Assembly: GCA_038214535.1 (NCBI GenBank)
Contig: JBBQRS010000070.1
Coordinates: 1-25,822, forward strand
Source: JBBQRS01 sp038214535
GTDB lineage: Bacteria > Chloroflexota > Anaerolineae > CG2-30-64-16
Length of the DNA: 25,822 nt
Direction of reading: 5' to 3'
Shown here: in pieces, positions 13,417 to 19,917 of the stretch
How the letters are laid out: each line of letters starts with the position of its first letter
How positions within the stretch are numbered: position 1 is the stretch's first letter
Made by a program: the position numbers and the translations under genes
Notes under the pieces: generated by a model
Seen by the model: only the letters and a program-made list of their open reading frames with translations
The model's database searches: none
What the model was told of the DNA's origin: nothing

Positions 13417-14577
13417 ATGCAGTATCGAAAATTCGGTCGGTTGGATTGGGAGGCGTCGGTGTTGGGGTTCGGCATCATGCGGATGCCCGTCATCGGCGAG
13501 GACCGCTCGGCGATTGACGAGGCGGAAGGGGCGCGCATGGTGCGCCACGCCATTGACCAGGGCGTGAACTACATTGACACGGCCTACCCGTATCACAGCG
13601 GCGCGAGCGAACCGTTCGTCGGGCGCGCGCTGCGCGATGGTTATCGCGAACGCGTGCGCGTGGCGACCAAGCTGCCATGTTGGCTGGTGCAATCCGCCGC
13701 CGACTTCGACAAGTACCTGGACGAGCAGTTGGAACGGCTCCAGATCGGGCCGATCAACTTCTATCTGTTGCATGGGTTGAACAAAGAGAGCTGGCCGAAA
13801 ATGCGCGACCTCGGCGTGCTGGACTGGGCCGAGCGCGCCATGGCCGACGGGCGCATCGAGCACCTGGGGTTCTCGTTCCACGACGATTACGACACCTTCA
13901 AGACCATCGTGGACGGCTACGACAACTGGACCTTCTGCCAGATTCAGTACAACTACATGGACGAGGACTATCAGGCCGGCGCGCGCGGGCTGCGCTACGC
14001 GGCGAACCGCGGGCTGGCCGTGGTCGTGATGGAGCCGTTGCGCGGCGGTCTGTTGGCCGGCCGCGCGCCGGATCCGGTGCAGCGACTGTGGGACAGCGCC
14101 GCAGTGCGCCGCAGCCCCGCTGAGTGGGCGCTGCAATGGGTCTGGAACCAGCCGGAGGTCAACGTCACGTTGAGCGGCATGACCACCATGCAGCACGTCG
14201 AGGAGAACCTCGCCTCCGCGGATCGCGCGCTGGCAGGGAGCCTTACGGAGGACGAACTGGCGCTCGTGGCCCAGGCGCGCGACGCATATCTGAAGCTGTG
14301 CCCCATCCCCTGCACGGATTGCAAGTATTGCCAGCCGTGCCCGAACGACGTGGCGATCTCGCGCATCTTCGAGATCTACAACCAGGCCGTGATGTACGCC
14401 GCGCCCGAACGCTCACGCGTGGCCTATAACCAGTGGATCCGCGAGGAAGAGCGCGCCGATTGCTGTCTGCAATGCGGCGAGTGCGAGGCGAAGTGCCCGC
14501 AGGGCATCCAGATCATGGATTGGCTGGAGAAAGCGCATGACTTCCTCCAGATGGAGAACGCCGGCGCGAAGTCTTAA
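13417..14577 (+). CDS. Aldo/keto reductase with C-terminal double [4Fe-4S] domain
   Basis: A 386-residue fusion. Residues 1 to ~280 form an aldo/keto-reductase barrel: N-terminal MQYRKFGRLDWEASVLGFG, the catalytic Asp-54 and Tyr-59 in YIDTAYPYHSG, Lys-85 in RVATKLPCW and His-119 in FYLLHGLN. The C-terminal ~80 residues carry two ferredoxin-like cysteine clusters, CPIPCTDCKYCQPCP and CCLQCGECEAKCPQGI, enough ligands for two [4Fe-4S] centres. This architecture is a recognised but uncharacterised subfamily; the clusters probably pass electrons to or from the barrel, and substrate is unknown. Presence of Fe-S centres suits an organism living at least partly without oxygen. The start is fixed by AGAGG and the conserved N-terminus. 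A MITE-like repeat begins directly after the stop codon. Confidence 0.92.
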   Translation: MQYRKFGRLDWEASVLGFGIMRMPVIGEDRSAIDEAEGARMVRHAIDQGVNYIDTAYPYHSGASEPFVGRALRDGYRERVRVATKLPCWLVQSAADFDKYLDEQLERLQIGPINFYLLHGLNKESWPKMRDLGVLDWAERAMADGRIEHLGFSFHDDYDTFKTIVDGYDNWTFCQIQYNYMDEDYQAGARGLRYAANRGLAVVVMEPLRGGLLAGRAPDPVQRLWDSAAVRRSPAEWALQWVWNQPEVNVTLSGMTTMQHVEENLASADRALAGSLTEDELALVAQARDAYLKLCPIPCTDCKYCQPCPNDVAISRIFEIYNQAVMYAAPERSRVAYNQWIREEERADCCLQCGECEAKCPQGIQIMDWLEKAHDFLQMENAGAKS

Positions 14578-14582
14578 AAATT

Positions 14583-14755
14583 TCTATCCGAAAACCGCGC
14601 GCCGCTCTTCTTCGTAGTGGCGGCTTCAGCCGCTCTTCTTCACAGTAACGGCATCAGCCGTTAGGCGGGCAGTACAACGGCTAAAGCCGTCACTACGAAG
14701 TGGCCGGTCAGGCTACCAGGGGAAAGACATGGTGATCTGGAAGTTTTCGGATAGA
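14583..14755. repeat. MITE-like palindromic element (173 bp) with 13-bp perfect terminal inverted repeats
   Basis: TCTATCCGAAAAC (14583-14595) and GTTTTCGGATAGA (14743-14755) are perfect inverted copies. The interior arms CTTCGTAGTG (14610) and CACTACGAAG (14691) plus CGGCTTCAGCCG/CGGCTAAAGCCG repeat the core of the 9463 element. An additional GTAACGGCATCAGCCGTTA dyad (14645-14663) sits between the arms. The right flank GGGAAAGACATGGTGATCTGG matches the 9463 copy. The element ends 9 bp before the sirtuin ribosome-binding site. Confidence 0.85.
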
Positions 14756-14772
14756 CACAAAGCGAGGTGACG

Positions 14773-15546
14773 ATGGAAGCGCGCATCGCAGAGGCTGCGC
14801 AACGGTTGGCCGCGGCCCGCGCCGTGGTCGTACTGACCGGCGCGGGCGTCTCGCAGGAGTCGGGCATCCCGACGTTTCGCGACGCGCAGACCGGGTTGTG
14901 GGCGCGCTATGACCCGACGCGGCTCGCCACGCGCGAGGGCTTCGTGCGTGACCCGCGGCTGGTGTGGGAATGGTACGCCCACCGCTATGACATGCTCGCC
15001 GCGGCGCAACCCAATCCGGGCCACCGCGCCATCGCGGCGCTGGAATCTCTTTTCCCCGCAGTCACGGTCATCACCCAGAACATTGACGGGCTGCACCAGG
15101 CGGCCGGTTCGACCGATGTGGTCGAGCTGCACGGCAGCATCCACCGCTACAAATGCCTCGACGGCGGGCACACCGGGTTCACGCGCGCCGACTTCGCCGA
15201 TCAAACCGCGATTCCGCCGCGCTGCCCGCGCTGCGGCGACCTGCTCCGCCCGGATGTGGTGTGGTTCGGCGAGATGTTGCCCACCTACGCGCTGGATCGC
15301 GCGTACGCGCTCAGCGAAGCGTGCGACGCGATGATCGTCGTGGGCACGTCCGGCGAGGTGCAACCGGCCGCTTCGCTGCCATTCGTCGCCGCGCAGAGCG
15401 GCGCGACCGTCATAGACGTTAATCCCGTGCGCGGGCCGATTGCGCGCACGGCGCAGGTCTTCCTGCAGGGGCCGGGCGGCGAGGTGTTACCGCAGTTGGT
15501 AACTGAACTGAAAGCGAGGAGTTTCTTCACCGGCGTTACACCGTAA
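14773..15546 (+). CDS. NAD-dependent protein deacylase (Sir2 family, class III-like)
   Basis: A 257-residue sirtuin, which removes acyl groups from lysines using NAD+. Landmarks are VVLTGAGVSQESGIPTFRD (NAD-binding), TQNIDGLHQAAG, the catalytic His in ELHGSIHRY (H120), WFGEMLP, and VGTSGEVQPAASLPF. Tyr-68 and Arg-71 in WEWYAHRYDM match the YxxR pair that in CobB/SIRT5 binds acidic acyl groups, so desuccinylase/demalonylase activity is predicted. The zinc module has C151 and C154 (CPRCG) but only one Cys (C128, YKCLDGGH) in the first half, where two are usual. The ATG at 14773 has GAGG 5 nt upstream; a GTG at 14767 would overlap that site. The MITE-like element directly upstream separates it from the aldo/keto reductase. 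Confidence 0.93.
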   Translation: MEARIAEAAQRLAAARAVVVLTGAGVSQESGIPTFRDAQTGLWARYDPTRLATREGFVRDPRLVWEWYAHRYDMLAAAQPNPGHRAIAALESLFPAVTVITQNIDGLHQAAGSTDVVELHGSIHRYKCLDGGHTGFTRADFADQTAIPPRCPRCGDLLRPDVVWFGEMLPTYALDRAYALSEACDAMIVVGTSGEVQPAASLPFVAAQSGATVIDVNPVRGPIARTAQVFLQGPGGEVLPQLVTELKARSFFTGVTP

Positions 15547-15575
15547 CGGACGCCTGAGGAAAGACCCGATACCCC

Positions 15576-15593
15576 GCGGAGTGCGCACTCCGC
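15576..15593. repeat. Perfect 18-bp palindrome GCGGAGTGCGCACTCCGC
   Basis: An exact palindrome between the sirtuin and the kinase-like gene. Its core GGAGTGCGCACTCC is also present, as two separated inverted halves, around 3235-3335. It could be a hairpin or a protein-binding site. Confidence 0.75.
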
Positions 15594-15642
15594 TATGTAA
15601 AGAAGTAAGGCATCGCGAGCACGTCAGGCAAGGAGGCGCGCC

Positions 15643-16260
15643 ATGACTGTCATCACCGTTTCACGCGAATTGGGCAGCGAGGGAGACCGCATCGCAGAGA
15701 TGCTTGTGGCGGAGTTGGGCTATCGCTGGGTGGACAAGGGGCTGCTGGCGCAGATGGCGCAGGAGGCCGGGATGGACGAAGAGGCGGTGCTGGCGCTGGA
15801 GCGCAGCATCCCCAGCCGCGCCCGCTTCACCAGTACCGACATGCGCTCACTCTACAGCAAGCAGCCGGGGGCCTGGGAGAAGAAGGCCGCGCTGGACGAC
15901 GAGACCTACCGCCGGATCGTCCGCGAGACGATGGAAGGGTACGCCGTCGAGGGAGACGTGATCATCATCGGGCGCGGCGGGCAGATGGTGCTGCGCGATC
16001 ATCCCCGTGCGTTGCACATCCACCTCTACGCGCCCGCCGAGCTACGAGCGCAACGGTTGGCGGCGCGGACGGGCATCACGGAGCAGGACGCCGCGCGCCG
16101 CATCGCGACTTCCGACGAGGAAAAGCGGCTGTTCATCCGTTTCATGCACGACAACGCAAACTGGAAAGACCCGAAATACTACCACCTGATGCTCAACACC
16201 GGCGCGATCGCTCCCCAGATCGCCGCGCAGATGATCATGCTGGCCGCGCAAGCGCGATAG
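15643..16260 (+). CDS. Cytidylate kinase-like family protein
   Basis: A 205-residue P-loop protein of the cytidylate-kinase-like family. The N-terminal VITVSRELGSEGDRIAEMLV corresponds to the family's nucleotide-binding loop (SRxxGSxGxxIA), followed by GYRWVDKGLL and, in the middle, VIIIGRGGQMVLRDHPRALHIHLYAP, the conserved strand and Asp/Arg block. The terminal part (DPKYYHLMLNTGAI) is also typical. The family is related to CMP kinase but lacks its CMP-binding insert, and substrates are not established; a role in phosphorylating a small molecule is likely. AGGAGG 7 nt before the ATG gives a strong ribosome-binding site. It lies about 100 nt after the sirtuin gene, with the GGAGTGCGCACTCC palindrome between. 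Confidence 0.87.
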   Translation: MTVITVSRELGSEGDRIAEMLVAELGYRWVDKGLLAQMAQEAGMDEEAVLALERSIPSRARFTSTDMRSLYSKQPGAWEKKAALDDETYRRIVRETMEGYAVEGDVIIIGRGGQMVLRDHPRALHIHLYAPAELRAQRLAARTGITEQDAARRIATSDEEKRLFIRFMHDNANWKDPKYYHLMLNTGAIAPQIAAQMIMLAAQAR

Positions 16261-16310
16261 AAGTTAATCCATTGCATTAACTTACCATTCGTGGTAAGTT
16301 AATGCAATGG
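16261..16310. promoter_or_regulatory. AbiE operator/promoter: perfect 19-bp inverted repeat overlapping the start codon
   Basis: CCATTGCATTAACTTACCA (16269-16287), loop TTCG, TGGTAAGTTAATGCAATGG (16292-16310) are perfect inverted copies. The half-site AAGTTAAT occurs three times (16261-16268; reverse 16276-16283; 16296-16303). TTGCAT (16272-16277), 17 bp, TAAGTT (16295-16300) with TGG gives an embedded promoter whose start falls on the AbiEi ATG at 16307, so the transcript would be leaderless. AbiEi proteins are known to bind inverted repeats and repress their own operon. Confidence 0.75.
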
Positions 16311-16948
16311 AATTCGAGAGATTACTCGAGATCGTCGGAGATGAAGCGGTCTTTGAATCGGGACTCCTACTTGCCGGCGACGTAAAACCGGCCGACGTGC
16401 AAAAACAACTTTCGCGCTGGACTACAGCCGGCCGACTGTATCAGTTACGGCGCGGGCTGTATGCCCTTGCCCAGGCTTACTCGAAGGTCAAACCGCACCC
16501 CTTCGCGATCGCCAACCGCATTGTGTCCGGCTCCTACGTAAGCCTTCAATCAGCGCTGGCGTATTACGGCATGATCCCGGAGCACGCCCCCTTGACGACC
16601 AGCGTCACGACCCGCCGCCCACAATCGCACCATACCCCGCTGGGCGATTTCGATTATCGCCACGTAAGCACTGCGCTGTTCTTTGGTTATTTACGCATCG
16701 CGCTGGGAGATGAACAACATGCCTTTGTGGCTTCACCCGAGAAAGCATTGTTGGACCTGATTTATCTGACACCCGGCAGCGACGCGCCGGCATACCTGCG
16801 CGAGCTACGTTTGCAGAACCTCGACCGGCTGAACATCGCGCGACTACATGAGTTCGCAGACCGGATCGGCAAGCTCAAGTTGCAGCGTGCAGCGAAAATC
16901 GTGACGCAACTGGCATTGGTCGAAGCCGAAGAATACGAGACGCTATGA
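16307..16948 (+). CDS. abiEi: AbiEi-type antitoxin / transcriptional autoregulator
   Basis: A 213-residue protein with the two-part plan of AbiEi antitoxins. Residues ~1-60 form a winged-helix region (VQKQLSRWTTAGRLYQLRRGLYAL, with the RG.Y strand typical of the family), followed by a C-terminal domain with SYVSLQSALAYYGMIPE and ASPEKALLDLIYL, both family hallmarks. In type IV systems AbiEi represses the operon and neutralises the AbiEii nucleotidyltransferase without direct contact. No ribosome-binding site is visible, and the promoter predicts a leaderless transcript starting at this ATG. The stop overlaps the abiEii start by ATGA. Base composition is visibly less GC-rich than the neighbours, consistent with horizontal gain. 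Confidence 0.9.
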   Translation: MEFERLLEIVGDEAVFESGLLLAGDVKPADVQKQLSRWTTAGRLYQLRRGLYALAQAYSKVKPHPFAIANRIVSGSYVSLQSALAYYGMIPEHAPLTTSVTTRRPQSHHTPLGDFDYRHVSTALFFGYLRIALGDEQHAFVASPEKALLDLIYLTPGSDAPAYLRELRLQNLDRLNIARLHEFADRIGKLKLQRAAKIVTQLALVEAEEYETL

Positions 16949-17748
16949 AAGCTTATCTGAGTGAAATTGTCAGCACGGCATCGGATTCGCTGACAGCGAG
17001 AAATATGACGCGAGAATACATCCAGGCGCGCATATTGGGATCATTGCAGCGATCAGGAGCGATGATCCCCCTGGCGTTTCATGGCGGCACAGCGCTCCGG
17101 TTTCTTTATGCCTTACCACGCTATTCCGAGGATCTGGACTTTGCGCTGGAAGGTGAAGATCAATCCTACGACTTTCGCAAGTATTTGCAGATGATTCGCG
17201 CTGATTTGGCCGACGAGGGCTATGCAGTGGTGTTGCGGATTAATGACCAAAGAACCGTACACAGCGCATTTGTACGCCTGCCCGGCCTGCTTTATGAGTT
17301 AGGCTTGTCGCCCTTTCAAGAAGAAGTGCTGGCAGTCAAGATCGAGGTGGATACGAACCCGCCAGCCGGCGCCGGATTGACCACCACCGTCATACGTCGT
17401 CACGCGATCTTGCAACTCCACCATCATGACAAGGGGTCTTTGTTATCTGGCAAGCTCCACGCAATCCTGCAACGTCCGTTCATTAAGGGGCGTGATATCT
17501 ACGATCTCATGTGGTATTTGAGTGATCCATCGTGGCCCGCTCCCAATCTCATAATGCTCAACAATGCATTACAACAAACCGGATGGCAAGGAAAGGTACT
17601 GGGGGCAGAGACGTGGCGCGGCGCTGTAAGCGAACGACTGTTGAGCATGGAATGGGATAGGGTAGCCGCCGACGTCCGGCCCTTTCTGGAATCAAACACT
17701 GACGCAGGCGTGTTGACGCGAGAGAATCTGCTCAGGCTGCTAGAGTAA
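16945..17748 (+). CDS. abiEii: AbiEii-type nucleotidyltransferase toxin
   Basis: A 267-residue nucleotidyltransferase of the AbiEii/AbiGii (DUF1814) family. Motif I is HGGTALRFL (GG at residues 47-48), and the metal-binding acidic pair is in YSEDLDFAL (D63, D65). A later conserved Lys is in LSGKLHAILQRPFIKGRD, followed by the RDIYDLMWYL block typical of this family. Characterised members transfer nucleotides to tRNA or another acceptor and halt growth, in some cases giving phage abortive infection. All core residues are present, so the toxin should be active. It is translationally coupled to abiEi through a four-base overlap and ends 14 bp before the convergent permease stop. Confidence 0.9.
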   Translation: MKAYLSEIVSTASDSLTARNMTREYIQARILGSLQRSGAMIPLAFHGGTALRFLYALPRYSEDLDFALEGEDQSYDFRKYLQMIRADLADEGYAVVLRINDQRTVHSAFVRLPGLLYELGLSPFQEEVLAVKIEVDTNPPAGAGLTTTVIRRHAILQLHHHDKGSLLSGKLHAILQRPFIKGRDIYDLMWYLSDPSWPAPNLIMLNNALQQTGWQGKVLGAETWRGAVSERLLSMEWDRVAADVRPFLESNTDAGVLTRENLLRLLE

Positions 17749-17762
17749 GCCCCCTCAACTTC

Positions 17763-18719
17763 TCAATGCCGCTCCTCGCGCACATACGGTATCCCCAGCG
17801 CGGCCGGCGCGCCCACGCGCTTGCGGGCCGACTCGAACCAGGTGATGGCGACCAGCACGACGATGGTGAAGATGTAGGGCAACATCCCCAGGAACGCGGC
17901 GGGGATGGTCGTGCCCATGGCCTGTAAGCGGAACTGGATGGCATTGATCGCGCCGAAGAGCAGCGCGCCCAGCACCGCCCGCCACGGGTCCCACATCGCG
18001 AAGATCACGAGGGCAATCGCGATCCAGCCGCGCCCACCGGTCAGGTTCTCGGTCCAGCCGGGGGTATAGGCCAGCGAAAGGTGCGCCGCGCCCAGCCCCA
18101 CCAGCGCCCCGCCCGCCATCGTGTAGAAATAGCGCGTCCCGCCCACGGAGATGCCTTTGGCGTCGGCGGTGTGCGGGTTCTCGCCGACCGCGCGCATGTG
18201 TAGCCCCTGTCGCGTGTGATAGAGGTAGAACGCGGAGACCGGCACCAGGATGTACATCAGGTAGACCAGCGCATCCTGTTGGAAGAGCGGGCGGCCCACC
18301 AGGGGCAGATCGGCCAGGAAGGGGATCGCCAGCTTCTCGAACCGCGGCCCGACCATCCCCACCAACGGCCCCCCGTTCGGCCCCAACCGCTGCCCCATGA
18401 AACTCGCCAGCCCCCCGGCAAAAATGGTCAGCGCGAGGCCCGAAACCACCTGATCGGCGCGCAGGGTGATGGTGAGGAAGGCGTGGATCAGCGCCAGCAA
18501 CGCGCCCATGACCATCGCCGCGGCCACGCCCGCCCACGCGCTGTTGCTATGATAGGCGACCGCGAACCCCGTCATGGCCGACATCAGCATGATCCCCTCG
18601 ATGCCCAGGTTCAAGATGCCGGAGCGCTCGGTGTAGATCTCGCCGATGGTGGCGAACACCAGCGAGGTACCCGCGCGGATGGCGACGGCCAGGATGGCAA
18701 CGAGCATCATGGAATCCAT
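17763..18719 (-). CDS. BMP-type nucleoside ABC transporter permease (second permease, YufQ-like)
   Basis: A 318-residue multi-spanning inner-membrane protein of the branched-chain/ribose-type permease family, matching the shorter of the paired permeases in nucleoside importers. It starts MDSMMLVAILAVAIRAGTSLVFATIGEIYTERSGILNLGIEG, where the ERSGILNLGIEG block is diagnostic, followed by alternating hydrophobic segments, including ALIHAFLTITLRADQVVSGLAL and GAINAIQFRLQAMG. The start at 18719 has AAGGA 8 nt upstream; the frame from 18800 overlaps the preceding permease without support. It is the last gene of the importer operon, 31 nt after permease 1, and ends in a basic tail. Confidence 0.92.
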   Translation of the reverse strand: MDSMMLVAILAVAIRAGTSLVFATIGEIYTERSGILNLGIEGIMLMSAMTGFAVAYHSNSAWAGVAAAMVMGALLALIHAFLTITLRADQVVSGLALTIFAGGLASFMGQRLGPNGGPLVGMVGPRFEKLAIPFLADLPLVGRPLFQQDALVYLMYILVPVSAFYLYHTRQGLHMRAVGENPHTADAKGISVGGTRYFYTMAGGALVGLGAAHLSLAYTPGWTENLTGGRGWIAIALVIFAMWDPWRAVLGALLFGAINAIQFRLQAMGTTIPAAFLGMLPYIFTIVVLVAITWFESARKRVGAPAALGIPYVREERH

Positions 18720-18750
18720 AGCGGGCGTCCTTGAGCGGAAATGCGAAGGG

Positions 18751-19917
18751 TCACGAGTTGCTCTCTGCGCCGGAGAGGGTGGGGTCGGTGGGCCGGTCAA
18801 TCACGATGCGGTACTTGGTGAGGATGTCGCCGCCCAGCACGAGGAACAGGATGATGCCCTGCAACACCAGCGCCACGGACGCAGGCAACCCCATCGTAAT
18901 CTGAATCTGGTCGCCGCCGACCAGCAGCCCTGCCAGCAGGAAGGCCACGACCAGCACCGCCCACGGGTTGAGCTTCGCCAGCCACGCCACGATGATCGCC
19001 GTGTAGCCATAGCCCACGGTGAGACCCTTCTGCAGGCGGTGCGAGATGCCCGCCACCTCGGTCATCCCGGCCAGCCCGCACAGCCCGCCCGAAAGGATCA
19101 TCACCAGGACGATGTTGCGCACCCGGTTGATGCCGGCGTAGCGCGCCGCGTCCGGGTTCTCGCCGATCACGCGGATTTCATAGCCCCATTTGGTACGGTT
19201 CAGCACGACCCAGAGAAGGAAAGCAGCGACCACCGCGATGATGAGGCCGAGATTGACGCGCGTGCCGGTGAAGCGCGGCAACCACGCGAGCTCCGAAATT
19301 TCGGCCGTGCCGGGGAAGCCATAGCCCTGCGGGTCTTTCCAGGGGCCGTAAAAGAGATATTCGACCCACAGGATCGCAATGTAGTTCATCATCAGGGTGA
19401 CGATGATCTCGTTGACGCCGATGTAGGCCTTGAGCAACGCGGGGACCAACCCCCACATCGCGCCGCCCACGAAGCCCGCCGCGATGACGCCCGTCAGCAG
19501 GACGGTGCGCGGCAACGCGATTGCCAGGAAGTCCAGCCCGGCCCCGTTGAGCGCTCCGATCATCGGTTCCATCGCCGTGAGCAGCTTCGGCGCGACGAAC
19601 AGGGCGAAACCTGCGGTCAGGAAGCCGCCCATCGCCAACTGCCCCTCGCCGCCGATGTTCCAGAAGAGCATCCGGAAGGCGATGGAGACGCCCAGACCCG
19701 TCAGCATCAGCGGCACCGCCTTGACCAGCGTCTCAGAGATGGCGTAGCGACTGCCGAACGCGCCCACCAGCATCGCCTTGTAGGTCTCGATGGGGTTCGC
19801 GCCGACGAGCGCCAGCAGGATGCCGCCCAGGATCAACGCCACGACCACGGAGAAGACCGGGATCAAGACCGCGGCCGAGCGGGAAGGCTCGAGTCGTTTT
19901 TCGACGTGGATTTTCAT
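18751..19917 (-). CDS. BMP-type nucleoside ABC transporter permease (first permease, YufP-like)
   Basis: A 388-residue integral membrane protein, the longer of the two permeases. Start MKIHVEKRLEPSRSAA places a short basic cytoplasmic segment before the first hydrophobic helix (LIPVFSVVVALILGGILLAL). Further landmarks are LMLTGLGVSIAFRMLFWNIGGEGQLAMGGF, GVNEIIVTLMMNYIA, and the EIRVIGENPDAARYAGI loop, which contacts the ATPase in this family, ending with GGDILTKYRIVID. Its ATG overlaps the ATPase TGA (19914-19917), a translationally coupled junction. The family imports nucleosides and related compounds with YufO-like ATPases. Confidence 0.93.
   Translation of the reverse strand: MKIHVEKRLEPSRSAAVLIPVFSVVVALILGGILLALVGANPIETYKAMLVGAFGSRYAISETLVKAVPLMLTGLGVSIAFRMLFWNIGGEGQLAMGGFLTAGFALFVAPKLLTAMEPMIGALNGAGLDFLAIALPRTVLLTGVIAAGFVGGAMWGLVPALLKAYIGVNEIIVTLMMNYIAILWVEYLFYGPWKDPQGYGFPGTAEISELAWLPRFTGTRVNLGLIIAVVAAFLLWVVLNRTKWGYEIRVIGENPDAARYAGINRVRNIVLVMILSGGLCGLAGMTEVAGISHRLQKGLTVGYGYTAIIVAWLAKLNPWAVLVVAFLLAGLLVGGDQIQITMGLPASVALVLQGIILFLVLGGDILTKYRIVIDRPTDPTLSGAESNS

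Noticed and set aside
1703..14755. Interpretation of the repeated GTAGTGGCGGCTTCAGCCGC units as a CRISPR array
   Set aside because: Copies are dispersed over 13 kb, mostly as inverted pairs without regular unique spacers, and no cas genes are present.
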